DNA of 16,097 nucleotides, from positions 1-16,097 of the forward strand of contig JASJBQ010000101.1 of NCBI GenBank assembly GCA_030066455.1, read 5' to 3'. Made by a program: the position numbers and the translations under genes. The notes below the pieces were generated by a model that worked only from the letters and a program-made list of their open reading frames with translations, had not been told where the DNA came from and made no database searches. This stretch comes from Desulfobacterales bacterium. Lineage in GTDB: Bacteria; Desulfobacterota; Desulfobacteria; Desulfobacterales; UBA5852. This document shows positions 6,638 through 14,489 of the stretch, piece after piece (the stretch's first letter is position 1; each line of letters starts with the position of its first letter).

Positions 6638-7321
6638 ATGGATGTCAGAATACTGATTGCCGATGACGAAGAGAGCATTCTGGATCTTCTGGCCCGGTTT
6701 ATGGAAAAGCTGGGCTATCAGGCTGACCTGGCACGGGACGTGGCCAGCGCCTTTGATCTGATGCAGCAAAACACCTATGATATCATCCTCACCGACAAGA
6801 ACATGCCGGATATCGACGGTCAGATGGAAGGCGGTATGACCCTCGTGCGATACGCCAAGGAGCATATGCCCACGGCGGAAGTGATCATGATAACGGGGTA
6901 CGCCACCATTGAAACCGCGGTGGAAGCCATGCGAATGGGCGCGTTCGACTACATCATGAAGCCCATTCCACTCAACGACCTGAGAGAGAAGCTCGAGCGC
7001 ATCCTGGATTACCGCAAATTCATCAATTCCGGGGATACGCTGCAAATTTACCGCATGCTGCACAACCAGGCGCTTTCGCTCCTTGAAAATCGCGACGATC
7101 TACCGGATGAGCAACTCGAAAAAATGCTGCGAACCCTGGGCGGTAAGATCGACAATCTTTTCGGCCTCCAGAAGGAATATGAAACCATCATCCAGTCCCA
7201 AGCCGACGCGCTGGAGAAAATCGAGACTTATGTGCAGCATTTGCGTGACGCCATCCCCCAGGACAATCCCTATTTCAGCATGATCGAGAAAATCGAGGAA
7301 GAGGCGCGCAAACGCATTTAA
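6638..7321 (+). CDS. Response regulator with helical C-terminal extension
   Basis: 227 residues. The N-terminal receiver (1-125) is complete: ADDEES acidic pocket, phosphoacceptor Asp in IILTDKNMP, MITGYAT and MKPIP. It has a small insertion after the phosphorylation site (DGQMEGGM). The remaining 100 residues are charged and predicted helical (QEKSQADALEKIETYVQHL-like character), with no recognisable DNA-binding, enzyme or PilZ domain. GGAGAGGA six bases before the ATG at 6638 fixes the start; a longer frame from 6536 adds a hydrophobic stretch without a ribosome site. It sits between the sigma-54 activator and a conserved small protein, so the helical tail may contact one of them (inference). 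Confidence 0.88.
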   Translation: MDVRILIADDEESILDLLARFMEKLGYQADLARDVASAFDLMQQNTYDIILTDKNMPDIDGQMEGGMTLVRYAKEHMPTAEVIMITGYATIETAVEAMRMGAFDYIMKPIPLNDLREKLERILDYRKFINSGDTLQIYRMLHNQALSLLENRDDLPDEQLEKMLRTLGGKIDNLFGLQKEYETIIQSQADALEKIETYVQHLRDAIPQDNPYFSMIEKIEEEARKRI

Positions 7322-7412
7322 CCCCCGCCAACCGATGGCCGCACGCGAAGACGCCGAGACCGGCCTGAGAGGCGGCAGCGATCACCAACCGAACCTACCC
7401 GAAAGAGATGAC

Positions 7413-7766
7413 ATGGCCCAACAAGTTGAAGATCTTGACTTTACGATGGATGAACAAAACCTCTATCGCGAGGAAAACTATACCGACCTCAAAGCCGGCA
7501 GCATCCGGCGACTGGTGCCGGTGCTCGCCGATGGCGCAACCGACGCCGCGCGCACGGAAATTTATATCGGCACCACCCAGTTGATGACCCAGGAAGGACC
7601 TTTGCCCGTCCAGGCGCGTCTGATGGCCAACAGCTTCCAGGAGGCCCTTTCTGTTTTTCCGGATACCATGCGCCAGGCCACGCTGGAAATGATCGAACAG
7701 TTCGAGAAGATGCAGCAGAAAATGAAGGCCGAGGCGGACTCACGTATTATCGTCCCGGGGCAGTAG
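7413..7766 (+). CDS. Conserved small cytoplasmic protein of unknown function
   Basis: 117 residues, acidic, no signal peptide or membrane segment. It has a conserved-looking core: LDFTMDEQNLYREENYTDLK, SIRRLVPV, a TEIYIGTTQLMTQEGPLPVQ block and a C-terminal helix (AMIEQFEKMQQKMKAEA-like). I recall similar hypothetical proteins in other Desulfobacterota and Geobacter relatives, but know no function. ATG 7413 is preferred over 7335 because the recognisable sequence starts there; the Shine-Dalgarno is weak (AAAGAG). The 91-base gap after the receiver gene has no terminator, so the two are probably co-transcribed. The pairing with a receiver that lacks an output domain makes this protein a candidate partner (inference). 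Confidence 0.75.
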   Translation: MAQQVEDLDFTMDEQNLYREENYTDLKAGSIRRLVPVLADGATDAARTEIYIGTTQLMTQEGPLPVQARLMANSFQEALSVFPDTMRQATLEMIEQFEKMQQKMKAEADSRIIVPGQ

Positions 7767-7774
7767 CAGCTGAC

Positions 7775-7794
7775 GGGGTAGGCCTCGCCACCCC
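7775..7794 (+). terminator. Short GC-rich hairpin after the conserved small protein gene
   Basis: GGGGT-A-GGC pairs with GCC-ACCCC around a CTC loop (8 pairs with one bulge), nine bases after the stop codon. Only TCT follows, so its strength as a terminator is doubtful. Confidence 0.35.
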
Positions 7795-7889
7795 TCTCGG
7801 GATCGCTGCGGCACTCCCGGCGCGCCATTGCTAAAAAAGGTTGGTACCCGCCGGGCAGACCGGTCGGATACGCGTCACGCATTGGGTTT

Positions 7890-8435
7890 ATGGCCCCGCC
7901 AACACCATTCCCTTGTGCATACTGGGTCGATCCCGGAAGGCTTCTTGCCGGTGAGTATCCGGGCGCGCCGTCCAAACGGACGGCACGACGTAAGATACGC
8001 GCCCTGCTGGACTGCGGCATCCGGCGGATCGTCAATCTGATGGAGGCCGATGAACGCGATTATGCCGGCAACGCCTTTCGCCCCTACGAGCCGATCGTTC
8101 ATGCGCTGTCTCCCGCAACGCCTCACGATGTGATCTGCCGCCGCTATCCCATTCGCGACATGGACGTCCCTGCCACGGTGGAAATGATCGCCATCCTGGA
8201 TGCCATTGATGCGGCCCTTGAGGCGGATAAACCGGTTTACGTGCATTGCCTGGCCGGCGTCGGGCGCACGGGAACGGTGGTGGGCTGTTGGCTGGTCCGC
8301 CATGGTCGGGCGACGGGCAGCGACGTCATCGACGTGATTCAGGTGCTGCGCCAAAATGATCCCCACGCGCATTGGTCCTCCCCACAGTCGGCGGTGCAGT
8401 GCAACATGGTGAGCCGCTGGCGGCGTGGTCATTAG
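7890..8435 (+). CDS. Protein tyrosine / dual-specificity phosphatase family protein
   Basis: 181 residues. The cysteine-phosphatase signature HCxxGxxRT is present as HCLAGVGRTG, with nucleophile C120 and phosphate-binding R126. D90 or D92 (IRDMDVP) is well placed as general acid. The N-terminal half (VDPGRLLAGEYPG, LLDCGIRRIVNLMEADE) matches the cyclin-dependent-kinase-inhibitor-3/dual-specificity-like subfamily found in bacteria. It is soluble, with no signal peptide. The start at 7890 has no good Shine-Dalgarno, and the 123-base gap before it holds no clear promoter, so it may be read from upstream. Its substrate is unknown; nothing in the window is an obvious tyrosine kinase. Confidence 0.82.
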   Translation: MAPPTPFPCAYWVDPGRLLAGEYPGAPSKRTARRKIRALLDCGIRRIVNLMEADERDYAGNAFRPYEPIVHALSPATPHDVICRRYPIRDMDVPATVEMIAILDAIDAALEADKPVYVHCLAGVGRTGTVVGCWLVRHGRATGSDVIDVIQVLRQNDPHAHWSSPQSAVQCNMVSRWRRGH

Positions 8436-8470
8436 GGCCGCCACCCACGCGCACAACCCCCAAAAACCGT

Positions 8471-8498
8471 TAAAGCCTTCGGACGTTTTGGCCGATGA
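8471..8498 (+). promoter_or_regulatory. Sigma-28-like promoter candidate before the rod-like gene
   Basis: TAAA (8471-8474), 16 bases, GCCGATGA (8491-8498, 7 of 8 matches). The spacing is one base longer than the FliA optimum. It lies 130 bases before a flagellar gene, which raises its plausibility. Confidence 0.45.
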
Positions 8499-8630
8499 AG
8501 AGAAACAGGCCGTTTTTTGGCCGGTCCGGCGCAGTTGCCCTTCAAGCAAAGGATCCGCTGCGGTGTCTGTGGGCGGGGCAGGATCGTCGACGCCGGGTTG
8601 AAGTCAACCGCTACCATTGGGGGCATCAAC

Positions 8631-8984
8631 ATGGATAGCACATTGAACACCGCCGTTTCCTCGGTTAGGGCCCATGAACGCAAGTTGGGGGTCACCGCCA
8701 ACAACGTCGCCAATGTCAATACGAACGGCTTTAAGCGGGGTCGCGCGGTCCTGAAGGAGGGCCCGGCCGGCGACGTACGGGTCAGCGTTCACCGGGAGGA
8801 CACCCCGTCGCCGGTTGATCCCCTGGCCCCCGCTGCGCCCGGTGTCGAAAAGTCCTTGTCGAATGTGGACTTGGCCGAGGAGATGCCCGATCTGGTATCG
8901 ACGACGGTCGGTTACAAAGTCAACCTGAAGGTGATTCGCGCCCGGGACGATATGATCGGCAGCCTGTTGGATATCATGGCCTAA
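8631..8984 (+). CDS. Minimal flagellar rod/hook-family protein
   Basis: 117 residues. The N-terminal segment (LNTAVSSVRAHERKLGVTANNVANVNTNGFKR) is the rod/hook-protein signature shared by FlgB, FlgC, FlgF, FlgG and FlgE. The C-terminal end (SNVDLAEEMPDLVSTTVGYKVNLKVIRARDDMIGSLLDI) is the matching C-terminal helix that packs against it. Only about 45 residues separate the two, so the central domains of FlgG/FlgE are missing and it is even shorter than FlgC. The ATG at 8631 has GGGGGC upstream; a frame beginning at 8517 adds 38 residues that look non-coding. Such mini-proteins may be axial adaptors or non-structural relatives (inference). It stands apart from any flagellar structural operon within this window. 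Confidence 0.87.
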   Translation: MDSTLNTAVSSVRAHERKLGVTANNVANVNTNGFKRGRAVLKEGPAGDVRVSVHREDTPSPVDPLAPAAPGVEKSLSNVDLAEEMPDLVSTTVGYKVNLKVIRARDDMIGSLLDIMA

Positions 8985-9003
8985 GCATGCAAACGCCCGC
9001 AAA

Positions 9004-9029
9004 GGTCGCTTTGGCCGGCCGAAGCGACC
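9004..9029 (+). terminator. 26-base near-perfect palindrome after the rod-like gene
   Basis: GGTCGCTTTGGCC (9004-9016) pairs with GGCCGAAGCGACC (9017-9029) with a single T-G mismatch (a U-G pair in RNA). It begins 20 bases after the stop codon. No T-run follows. It probably ends or protects the transcript, but a palindromic protein-binding site is also possible. Confidence 0.5.
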
Positions 9030-9192
9030 CGCTTCATGTGCCCGGCGGGATGTCTTGCTTTCCATCCCCGGATCGACTTGACACTTTGAATCCGAACGGG
9101 TCTTGTGCGCCGATGACACCAGGCAATGATGGTGATTCAGTCCCGGGTCGACCGGGGCGGGATTTGCCGGCCGCCAAAGATGGGGTTATGCG

Positions 9193-12100
9193 ATGCTGAT
9201 TCAAGCGCAGATCGGACCAGACCCAATGTCAGAAGACGCCGCGCTCTACAACAGCCGCCTCATAAAAAACTACCTGGAATACCTTCAGCACGCCCACGCC
9301 GGTCTCAATACGGACGCGCTGCTGGCCCACAGCCGTATTCGGCGCTCCGAGATTGAAGACCAGGGGCATTGGTTGACCCAGGAGCAGGTCAACCGCTTCC
9401 ACGCTTTCGTCGAAAGCCAGATCGAAGATCCGCTATTTCCCCGCCACGCCGCCCACTACGCCCTGCTTTCCAAAACATTCGGCCTGCTGCGCCATCAGGC
9501 CTTGGGCATGCTAAGCCCCATTTTGCTGTTTCGGGCGGTCAAGAAGTTTGGGCCCAAGTGGACGCGCGCGACTGATTTCGAGGTCCAGCCGCTGGGGGCC
9601 AACAGGGCCGAACTCACAGTAACACCCCGTCCGGGGGTCACGGAGGAGCCTTTCCAGTGCTTGAATCGCATGGGCATGTTCGAGGCGGGGGTGAAACTCT
9701 TCACGGGCGAATTCGCCCGGGTGGACCATCCCGAATGCGTGCACCAGGGGGGTGCGGTCTGCCGTTATCGTTTGGCCTGGCACCTTCCGCTGGCTCTCAG
9801 GATCCGGCGCTGGCGCCGCTTCATCACCGTTGGTGCGGTCGCGCTCATGGGCGCTGGGGTTCTGACGCATTCACCCGTGCAATGGGCTCCGGTGCTGTTG
9901 GGCGCGTTGGCGACGTGGTTCTTTTTCTGGGGCATGGAAAAGCACGTTGCAAACCGCGCTTTGACCCGGACCGTTCACAGCAAAGGCGAAAAGGCCGCCG
10001 CCGATGTCGAAGAAATCGAAGCCCATTATCAAGCGGCCTTTCTGGTGCGGGAAATCGGCGAGGCCGCTTCACAGCTGGGGGACACCGCTCCCTTTGCCCG
10101 CCGGGTCATGGCGATCATCGCAGACCGTACAACGTTTGACGCCGGCATGCTGCTTTTGCAGGACGGGCCGGCCGGAGATGAATGGCGGGGCCATGGCTTC
10201 GGGATGGGCGTGCGGGCGCGCGCCTGGCTGGAGAAGTTACGGATTCACCCCCCCGATCATCCCGAGGCCGATCTCATGGAGGCCGTCTGGCATCAGCAGA
10301 GCCACTATGCGGCCCACACCTTCGACGAAGCTCATGCACGCTACCCGCGCTTTGCCGGTCAGATGGCACGCTGGGAATACCAGACGGTCATCGCCGTTCC
10401 CCTCATACACGAAAGCCGAACCATCGGTGTGCTCGTCCTGTTTGATCGCCAGCGTCACAGCCACCAGAAGTTCAGTGAGCACAACCTCATCCTGGGGCTG
10501 GCATCTCAGATTGCCCTCGGCATCGTCAGTGCCCAGACGTTTCACAAGGTCCGTCTACGGGAGGAGGAATACCGCTTGCTGGTTGAAAACCAGTCGGATC
10601 TGGTGGTTAAACTGGACACGGAAGGACGCTTCCTGTTTGTCAGCCCGTCCTACTGCCGTTTTTTCGGCCGTTCAGCGTCCGAACTTCTCGGCCGGCGGTT
10701 CATGCCCCTGGTCCATGAAGACGACCGGGACGTCACGGCCAAGGCCATGGAAGCGCTATACCGGCCGCCCCACACGGCCTACCTGGAACAGCGGGCCTTG
10801 ACGCAAGACGGCTTCCGCTGGTTGGCTTGGGCAGACACGGCGGTGCTGGACGACAACGGTGAGGTCGCAGCCATCATCGCCGTGGGCCGCGACATCACCG
10901 AACAGAAGCAGACCGCCAGCGCCCTCAAGGAAAGTCGCGATCTCTTCGATTCATTCATGAGCCACTCGCCGGCCCTCGCGTTCATCAAGGATGACGACGG
11001 GCGCTACGTCTACACCAACCTTGCTTACACGCATGTCTTTAACGAAGCCCCGGGGTACCGCATCGGCAAGACCGATCATGAGCTCTGGCCTGAGAAAGTG
11101 GCGCGGTCTCTGGTTGCCAACGATCGCCAGGTGCTCGAGGGCAAGCGGATTCTGAACACCATTGAAACCATCGAAGTCCAAGGCCGCGCCCAATACTACA
11201 TGGTTTCCAAATTCCCGCTTCTCAAGGAGGGGCAACCCCATTTCCTCGGCGGGATCGCCTTCGACATCACCGATCGCATTCAGGCCGAGCAGACCAAACA
11301 GGAGCTTGAGTTACGGCTGCTTCAAGCCCAGAAAATGGAAGCCATCGGGACGTTGGCAGGGGGCATTGCCCACGATTTCAACAACATTCTATCGGCAATC
11401 ATGGGGTTTACCGAAATGGTCCTCGAAGACCTCACCCCGGACGCCTTGCCGGCCGACAACCTCACCAAAGTTCTCGAGGCCAGCGAGCGGGCCCGTGATC
11501 TGGTCAAACAGATACTGACTTTCAGCCGCCAAGAAGAGGTGGCGCCGCAGCCCGTTCAGCCCAAGATCGTGATCTATGAAGTTTTGCGGCTGCTTCGTGC
11601 TTCGCTGCCGACCAGCATCCGGATCGAAGAACGCGTCGGGTCTAGCGGTGTGGTCATGGCCGATCCGGTCCAGATTCATCAACTCGTAATGAACCTCTGC
11701 GCCAATGCCCGCGACGCCATGGAAAAAGGTGAGGGCACCATCACCATTGAATTGGAGGATGAGCAGCTGGATACGGTGTTTACGCAACGCTACCCGCAGC
11801 TTCACCCGGGCGCGCACGTCCGGCTGACGGTAACGGATACCGGACGCGGCATCCCTCAGGATATCGCGGATCGCGTATTCGATCCCTTTTTCACGACCAA
11901 GCGGGAGGATCGGGGGACCGGTATGGGGCTGGCCGTCGTCCACGGCATCGTCGACCGGCTTGGCGGCGTCGTCACGATGGAGAGTGAATGCGGCAGGGGC
12001 GCCGCCTTTACCATATATCTGCCGGCCGTCGCCGGGGATTCAAGCGAAGCCCCCCTCTCACCACCGCCCACCGGGCAGGGCGGCGCACGTATTCTTTTCG

Positions 12101-12477
12101 TGGATGATGAGCCCCTGCAGGTCGATCTGGCCATCCAGATGCTGGGCCGCATGGGTTACCGCGTCACCGCATTTGACCGCAGCGAGGAAGCCCTGGCCGC
12201 CTTTTGTCATCGCCCGGATGCTTTCGATCTCGTCATTACCGATATGACGATGCCGGAAATGACCGGCGACCGCCTGGCCCGTGAAATCCTGGCCATCCGC
12301 CCGGATGTGCCCGTGATTCTGTGCACCGGCTATAGCGAACAGATCAGCGAGGAGAAGGCCGCGGCACTCGGCCTCAAAGGTTTTGCCATGAAACCGCTGA
12401 TTATGGCCGATCTGAACACCCTGATTCAGGAGGCGCTCGACCGTTCGGAACCCAAGCCCTCCACACGGACCGGCTGA
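9193..12477 (+). CDS. Membrane-anchored hybrid sensor histidine kinase
   Basis: 1094 residues. Residues about 20-200 form an N-terminal sensor resembling V4R/heme-NO-binding-like domains of deltaproteobacterial kinases (ends [18 protein letters not shown]; tentative). Two close hydrophobic segments (about 209-226 and 229-247) form a membrane hairpin. A GAF domain follows (about 270-450), then PAS (458-571), a second PAS (580-696), HisKA with H727 ([11 protein letters not shown]), an ATPase core (N box [33 protein letters not shown]; about 823-943) and a C-terminal receiver with D1017 ([12 protein letters not shown]) and MKP. The ATG at 9193 has GGGG seven bases upstream; 9226 is an alternative. 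A TTGACA at 9078 has only a poor -10, so the promoter is unclear. A single-gene unit whose final partner is unknown. Confidence 0.9.
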   Translation: MLIQAQIGPDPMSEDAALYNSRLIKNYLEYLQHAHAGLNTDALLAHSRIRRSEIEDQGHWLTQEQVNRFHAFVESQIEDPLFPRHAAHYALLSKTFGLLRHQALGMLSPILLFRAVKKFGPKWTRATDFEVQPLGANRAELTVTPRPGVTEEPFQCLNRMGMFEAGVKLFTGEFARVDHPECVHQGGAVCRYRLAWHLPLALRIRRWRRFITVGAVALMGAGVLTHSPVQWAPVLLGALATWFFFWGMEKHVANRALTRTVHSKGEKAAADVEEIEAHYQAAFLVREIGEAASQLGDTAPFARRVMAIIADRTTFDAGMLLLQDGPAGDEWRGHGFGMGVRARAWLEKLRIHPPDHPEADLMEAVWHQQSHYAAHTFDEAHARYPRFAGQMARWEYQTVIAVPLIHESRTIGVLVLFDRQRHSHQKFSEHNLILGLASQIALGIVSAQTFHKVRLREEEYRLLVENQSDLVVKLDTEGRFLFVSPSYCRFFGRSASELLGRRFMPLVHEDDRDVTAKAMEALYRPPHTAYLEQRALTQDGFRWLAWADTAVLDDNGEVAAIIAVGRDITEQKQTASALKESRDLFDSFMSHSPALAFIKDDDGRYVYTNLAYTHVFNEAPGYRIGKTDHELWPEKVARSLVANDRQVLEGKRILNTIETIEVQGRAQYYMVSKFPLLKEGQPHFLGGIAFDITDRIQAEQTKQELELRLLQAQKMEAIGTLAGGIAHDFNNILSAIMGFTEMVLEDLTPDALPADNLTKVLEASERARDLVKQILTFSRQEEVAPQPVQPKIVIYEVLRLLRASLPTSIRIEERVGSSGVVMADPVQIHQLVMNLCANARDAMEKGEGTITIELEDEQLDTVFTQRYPQLHPGAHVRLTVTDTGRGIPQDIADRVFDPFFTTKREDRGTGMGLAVVHGIVDRLGGVVTMESECGRGAAFTIYLPAVAGDSSEAPLSPPPTGQGGARILFVDDEPLQVDLAIQMLGRMGYRVTAFDRSEEALAAFCHRPDAFDLVITDMTMPEMTGDRLAREILAIRPDVPVILCTGYSEQISEEKAAALGLKGFAMKPLIMADLNTLIQEALDRSEPKPSTRTG

Positions 12478-12620
12478 CCCAATCCTCATCGCCCTCCCTG
12501 TGTTCAATTTGTCAACGCGTGGCCCCAATCGCTTGCCCACCAGCCTTTCTTTTCCTGATCGACCAGTATCGAAAATTATTATTATCAAAAAAAAATATAT
12601 AAAAAAGTAATAAAAATTTA

Positions 12621-12648
12621 TTGACATGATTGGATGTCGTCTTAAAAT
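12621..12648 (+). promoter_or_regulatory. Strong sigma-70 promoter of the hsp20 gene
   Basis: TTGACA (12621-12626), 16 bases, TAAAAT (12643-12648; 5 of 6), preceded by an extremely A/T-rich stretch (about 12570-12620) that could act as an UP element. Transcription would start near 12655. I found no sigma-32 consensus and no CIRCE repeat. The rest of 12478-12620 shows no gene. Confidence 0.75.
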
Positions 12649-12708
12649 ATCGTCAAACATCATTGGATGAATCAACAGCAACCGACAATCACAACCTTGG
12701 AGGAAAAA

Positions 12709-13152
12709 ATGGAACTCGTAAGATGGAATCCCTGGCGGGACATGTTGGGCAGCCGCAGCCGTGTAAACACCCTTTTCGATGAGTTTTTTATTCCGGCGGG
12801 AGCACGCGGGAATTCTGCGGCGGAACGCAGCTGGCATCCTGTCGTGGACGTGTATGAAAACGAAGGTCATTTTGTCATCAAGGCCGATCTTCCCGGCATA
12901 GACAAAAAGGACATTTCGCTTGACGTCAAGGACGGTGTCCTGACGCTGAAGGGCGAGCGCCTCGTGGAGGAGGAAGTCAAAGAGGACAAGGCCTACTTCT
13001 GTGAAAGGGTTCACGGGCGGTTTGAGAGGTCCTTCAAATTGCCGAAACACGTGGATGCCGACAAGATCACTGCCGACTACAAGGACGGGGTGCTCAAAAT
13101 CGAAATCCCCAAACCCGAAGCGATCAAACCGCGGCAGATTACCGTTCACTGA
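12709..13152 (+). CDS. hsp20: Small heat-shock protein, Hsp20/alpha-crystallin family
   Basis: 147 residues, a normal length for bacterial Hsp20. The N-terminal arm (MELVRWNPWRDM) precedes an alpha-crystallin domain (about residues 43-140: HPVVDVYENEGHFVIKADLPG, LTLKGER, FERSFKLP) with the conserved GVL motif (KDGVLKIEIPK). The C-terminal tail PRQITVH lacks the usual IxI motif or has a weak version of it. Hsp20 proteins are ATP-independent holdases that keep unfolding proteins soluble. GGAGG five bases before the ATG at 12709 fixes the start; the upstream ATG at 12667 has no ribosome site. It is monocistronic, with a clear terminator, and converges on pspF. Confidence 0.95.
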   Translation: MELVRWNPWRDMLGSRSRVNTLFDEFFIPAGARGNSAAERSWHPVVDVYENEGHFVIKADLPGIDKKDISLDVKDGVLTLKGERLVEEEVKEDKAYFCERVHGRFERSFKLPKHVDADKITADYKDGVLKIEIPKPEAIKPRQITVH

Positions 13153-13180
13153 CATCGTAAGCGTGTTACAACCACCAAGG

Positions 13181-13208
13181 CCGTTTTCCGTACCGGAAAG
13201 CGGTCTTT
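13181..13208 (+). terminator. Rho-independent terminator of hsp20
   Basis: CCGTTTTCC (13181-13189) pairs with GGAAAGCGG (13195-13203), nine pairs including one G-U, with a five-base loop and TCTTT after it. It lies 28 bases after the hsp20 stop. Confidence 0.75.
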
Positions 13209-13220
13209 GTGTATGCGCAG

Positions 13221-13236
13221 CGGCATCAGGATGCCG
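13221..13236 (-). terminator. Hairpin downstream of pspF
   Basis: CGGCAT / ATGCCG with a four-base loop, 22 bases beyond the pspF stop. No T-run follows on the minus strand, so it is a weak candidate for the pspF transcript end. Confidence 0.35.
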
Positions 13237-13258
13237 GCGATCTGGATCGTATGCGCCA

Positions 13259-14272
13259 TCAGGCGAAGGCGGCCTTGTGTTTGCGCATCTGGCCGCGAAA
13301 CTGGTCGTAGGTCAGGCCCAGGCGGCGCGCCGCCTTTTTCTGGTTGAACCGGGTGGCCTCCATCGCGCGCCGCAGAAGCTGAATTTCAAGCTGTGCCACC
13401 GCCTCTTTGAAGGGCAGGGCGGCAGCCGCCAGGGGTTCGCCGTTGGCGACCGGATCTGGTACGGCCGGGGCCAACGGGGGTTGCCCCGATGCAGGCGGGG
13501 CCGCATAGGGTGAGCCAAAGGGATCGAACACGATGTCCCGGACGGTGGCGCCAGCGGTCCGATAGACCGCGCGTTCGACCACGTTCTTGAGCTCCCGGAT
13601 ATTGCCCGGCCAGGTGTAGTGCTCCAAGGCGCGCCGGGCATCGGCGGTAAAGACCGGTTGTTCTGTACGGCCCAGTTCGAGAGCCATCCGGCCGGCAAAA
13701 TGTTCGGCCAGCAGACGGATATCGCCACCCCGTGCGCGCAACGGCGGGAGGAACAGGACATCGAAGGCCAAGCGGTCGAGCAGATCCGATTTGAAATGGC
13801 CTTCCACCGCCATGGCCCGCAGGTCGGCATTGGTGGCGCCAATGATGCGGACATCCACTTCAACGGGTCGGGTACTGCCGACCCGCTCGAAAACCCCGTA
13901 TTCGACCACCCTGAGGATCTTGGCTTGGACTTCGAGGGGGATATTGCCGATCTCGTCCAGCAGGAGCGTGCCGCCATCCGCGGTTTCGAACCGGCCTGGG
14001 CGACGCTCGACAGCGCCCGTAAAAGCTCCCTTTTCGTAGCCGAACAATTCCGGTTCGATCAAGGAAGGCGCCAGCGCGGCGCAGTTGAGGGCGGTGAAGG
14101 GGCCCTGCCAGCGCCGGGATAGATAGTGCATTCGCGAGGCCGCCAACTCTTTGCCCGTGCCCCGCTCCCCGATGAGCAGGACCGGCCGATCGATGGGAGC
14201 CACCCTTGACAAGGATTCCTGAAAATCCAGAAAAGCCTCGGACTGACCCAGCGCATCCATTTCGGTGTGCAT
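13259..14272 (-). CDS. pspF: Psp operon transcriptional activator PspF
   Basis: 337 residues, close to the usual PspF length, with no N-terminal regulatory domain. The AAA+ domain has Walker A GERGTGKE (35-42), the sigma-54 contact loop GAFTGA (82-87) and Walker B LLLDE (D106/E107). HYLSRRWQGPF contains W55, which matches the tryptophan (W56 in E. coli) needed for inhibition by PspA. The C-terminal helix-turn-helix QKKAARRLGLTYDQFRGQMRKH is very close to E. coli PspF. The minus-strand ATG at 14272 has AGGAGGG upstream and aligns with known PspF starts; a longer frame from 14305 does not. A proline/alanine-rich linker (about 262-292) before the DNA-binding part is longer than usual. Divergent from pspABC, as in enterobacteria. 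Confidence 0.95.
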   Translation of the reverse strand: MHTEMDALGQSEAFLDFQESLSRVAPIDRPVLLIGERGTGKELAASRMHYLSRRWQGPFTALNCAALAPSLIEPELFGYEKGAFTGAVERRPGRFETADGGTLLLDEIGNIPLEVQAKILRVVEYGVFERVGSTRPVEVDVRIIGATNADLRAMAVEGHFKSDLLDRLAFDVLFLPPLRARGGDIRLLAEHFAGRMALELGRTEQPVFTADARRALEHYTWPGNIRELKNVVERAVYRTAGATVRDIVFDPFGSPYAAPPASGQPPLAPAVPDPVANGEPLAAAALPFKEAVAQLEIQLLRRAMEATRFNQKKAARRLGLTYDQFRGQMRKHKAAFA

Positions 14273-14298
14273 GCAAGACCCTCCTGCCGACATCCTTC

Positions 14299-14320
14299 CA
14301 GGCAAGAATAAAAAAGCCTG
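14299..14320 (-). other. Small hairpin in the pspF leader
   Basis: CAGGC (14299-14303) and GCCTG (14316-14320) flank a 12-base A/T-rich loop between the predicted pspF transcription start and its ribosome site. Its role is unknown. Confidence 0.35.
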
Positions 14321-14330
14321 AGAATAGTTA

Positions 14331-14373
14331 AAATTACCATTATAAGGTAAAAATTACCATATCAAATTTACCC
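14331..14373 (+). promoter_or_regulatory. Predicted PspF enhancer sites (UAS) for pspA
   Basis: AAATTACCAT occurs exactly at 14331-14340 and again at 14351-14360, 20 bases apart (two helical turns). A third related box, AAATTTACCC, is at 14364-14373, and GGTAA at 14346-14350 gives an inverted partner. The boxes lie about 81 to 123 bases upstream of the predicted pspA start of transcription, the range of the E. coli PspF UAS I/II. Protein binding is inferred. Confidence 0.65.
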
Positions 14374-14379
14374 TGTCAA
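14351..14379 (-). promoter_or_regulatory. Sigma-70-type promoter of pspF
   Basis: Read on the minus strand: TTGACA (14379-14374), 17 bases, TGG-TAATTT (-10 at 14356-14351), an extended -10 type. It overlaps two of the three repeated boxes, which predicts PspF autorepression as known in E. coli. Confidence 0.6.
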
Positions 14380-14427
14380 TTTTTTTAACAAATCGAAAAT
14401 ATTCATAAAGTACGCGTTTCAGCCCAA

Positions 14428-14443
14428 CGGCACGGAATCTGCG
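14428..14443 (+). promoter_or_regulatory. Sigma-54 promoter of pspABC
   Basis: CGGCACGGAATCTGCG: GGCAC and TGC at exact -24/-12 spacing (ten bases between GG and GC), two mismatches to consensus. Transcription would start near 14454, 36 bases before pspA. An A/T-rich stretch (14378-14410) between it and the boxes could bend, but I found no good IHF consensus. Confidence 0.78.
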
Positions 14444-14489
14444 TGTAAGCGTTTTTGTTGTTGATCGCAATCAATAGGGAGGACACCCG

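Noticed and set aside
7828..7870. TAAA...GCCGGG resembling a sigma-28 promoter before the phosphatase gene
   Set aside because: The -10 half matches too few bases and the spacing is off.
9040..9120. GG...TTGCT and GCCGATGA elements before the hybrid kinase gene
   Set aside because: The sigma-54-like element has 11-base spacing, and the GCCGATGA has no TAAA at the right distance.
12655..12708. RNA thermometer in the hsp20 leader
   Set aside because: No run of four Us, or other arm able to pair convincingly with the GGAGG ribosome site, was found.
12058..13155. Minus-strand open frame of 365 codons
   Set aside because: It lies antisense to the hybrid kinase end and the hsp20 gene, crosses the A/T-rich promoter with a low-complexity stretch, and has no recognisable domain. 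The plus-strand genes are certain.
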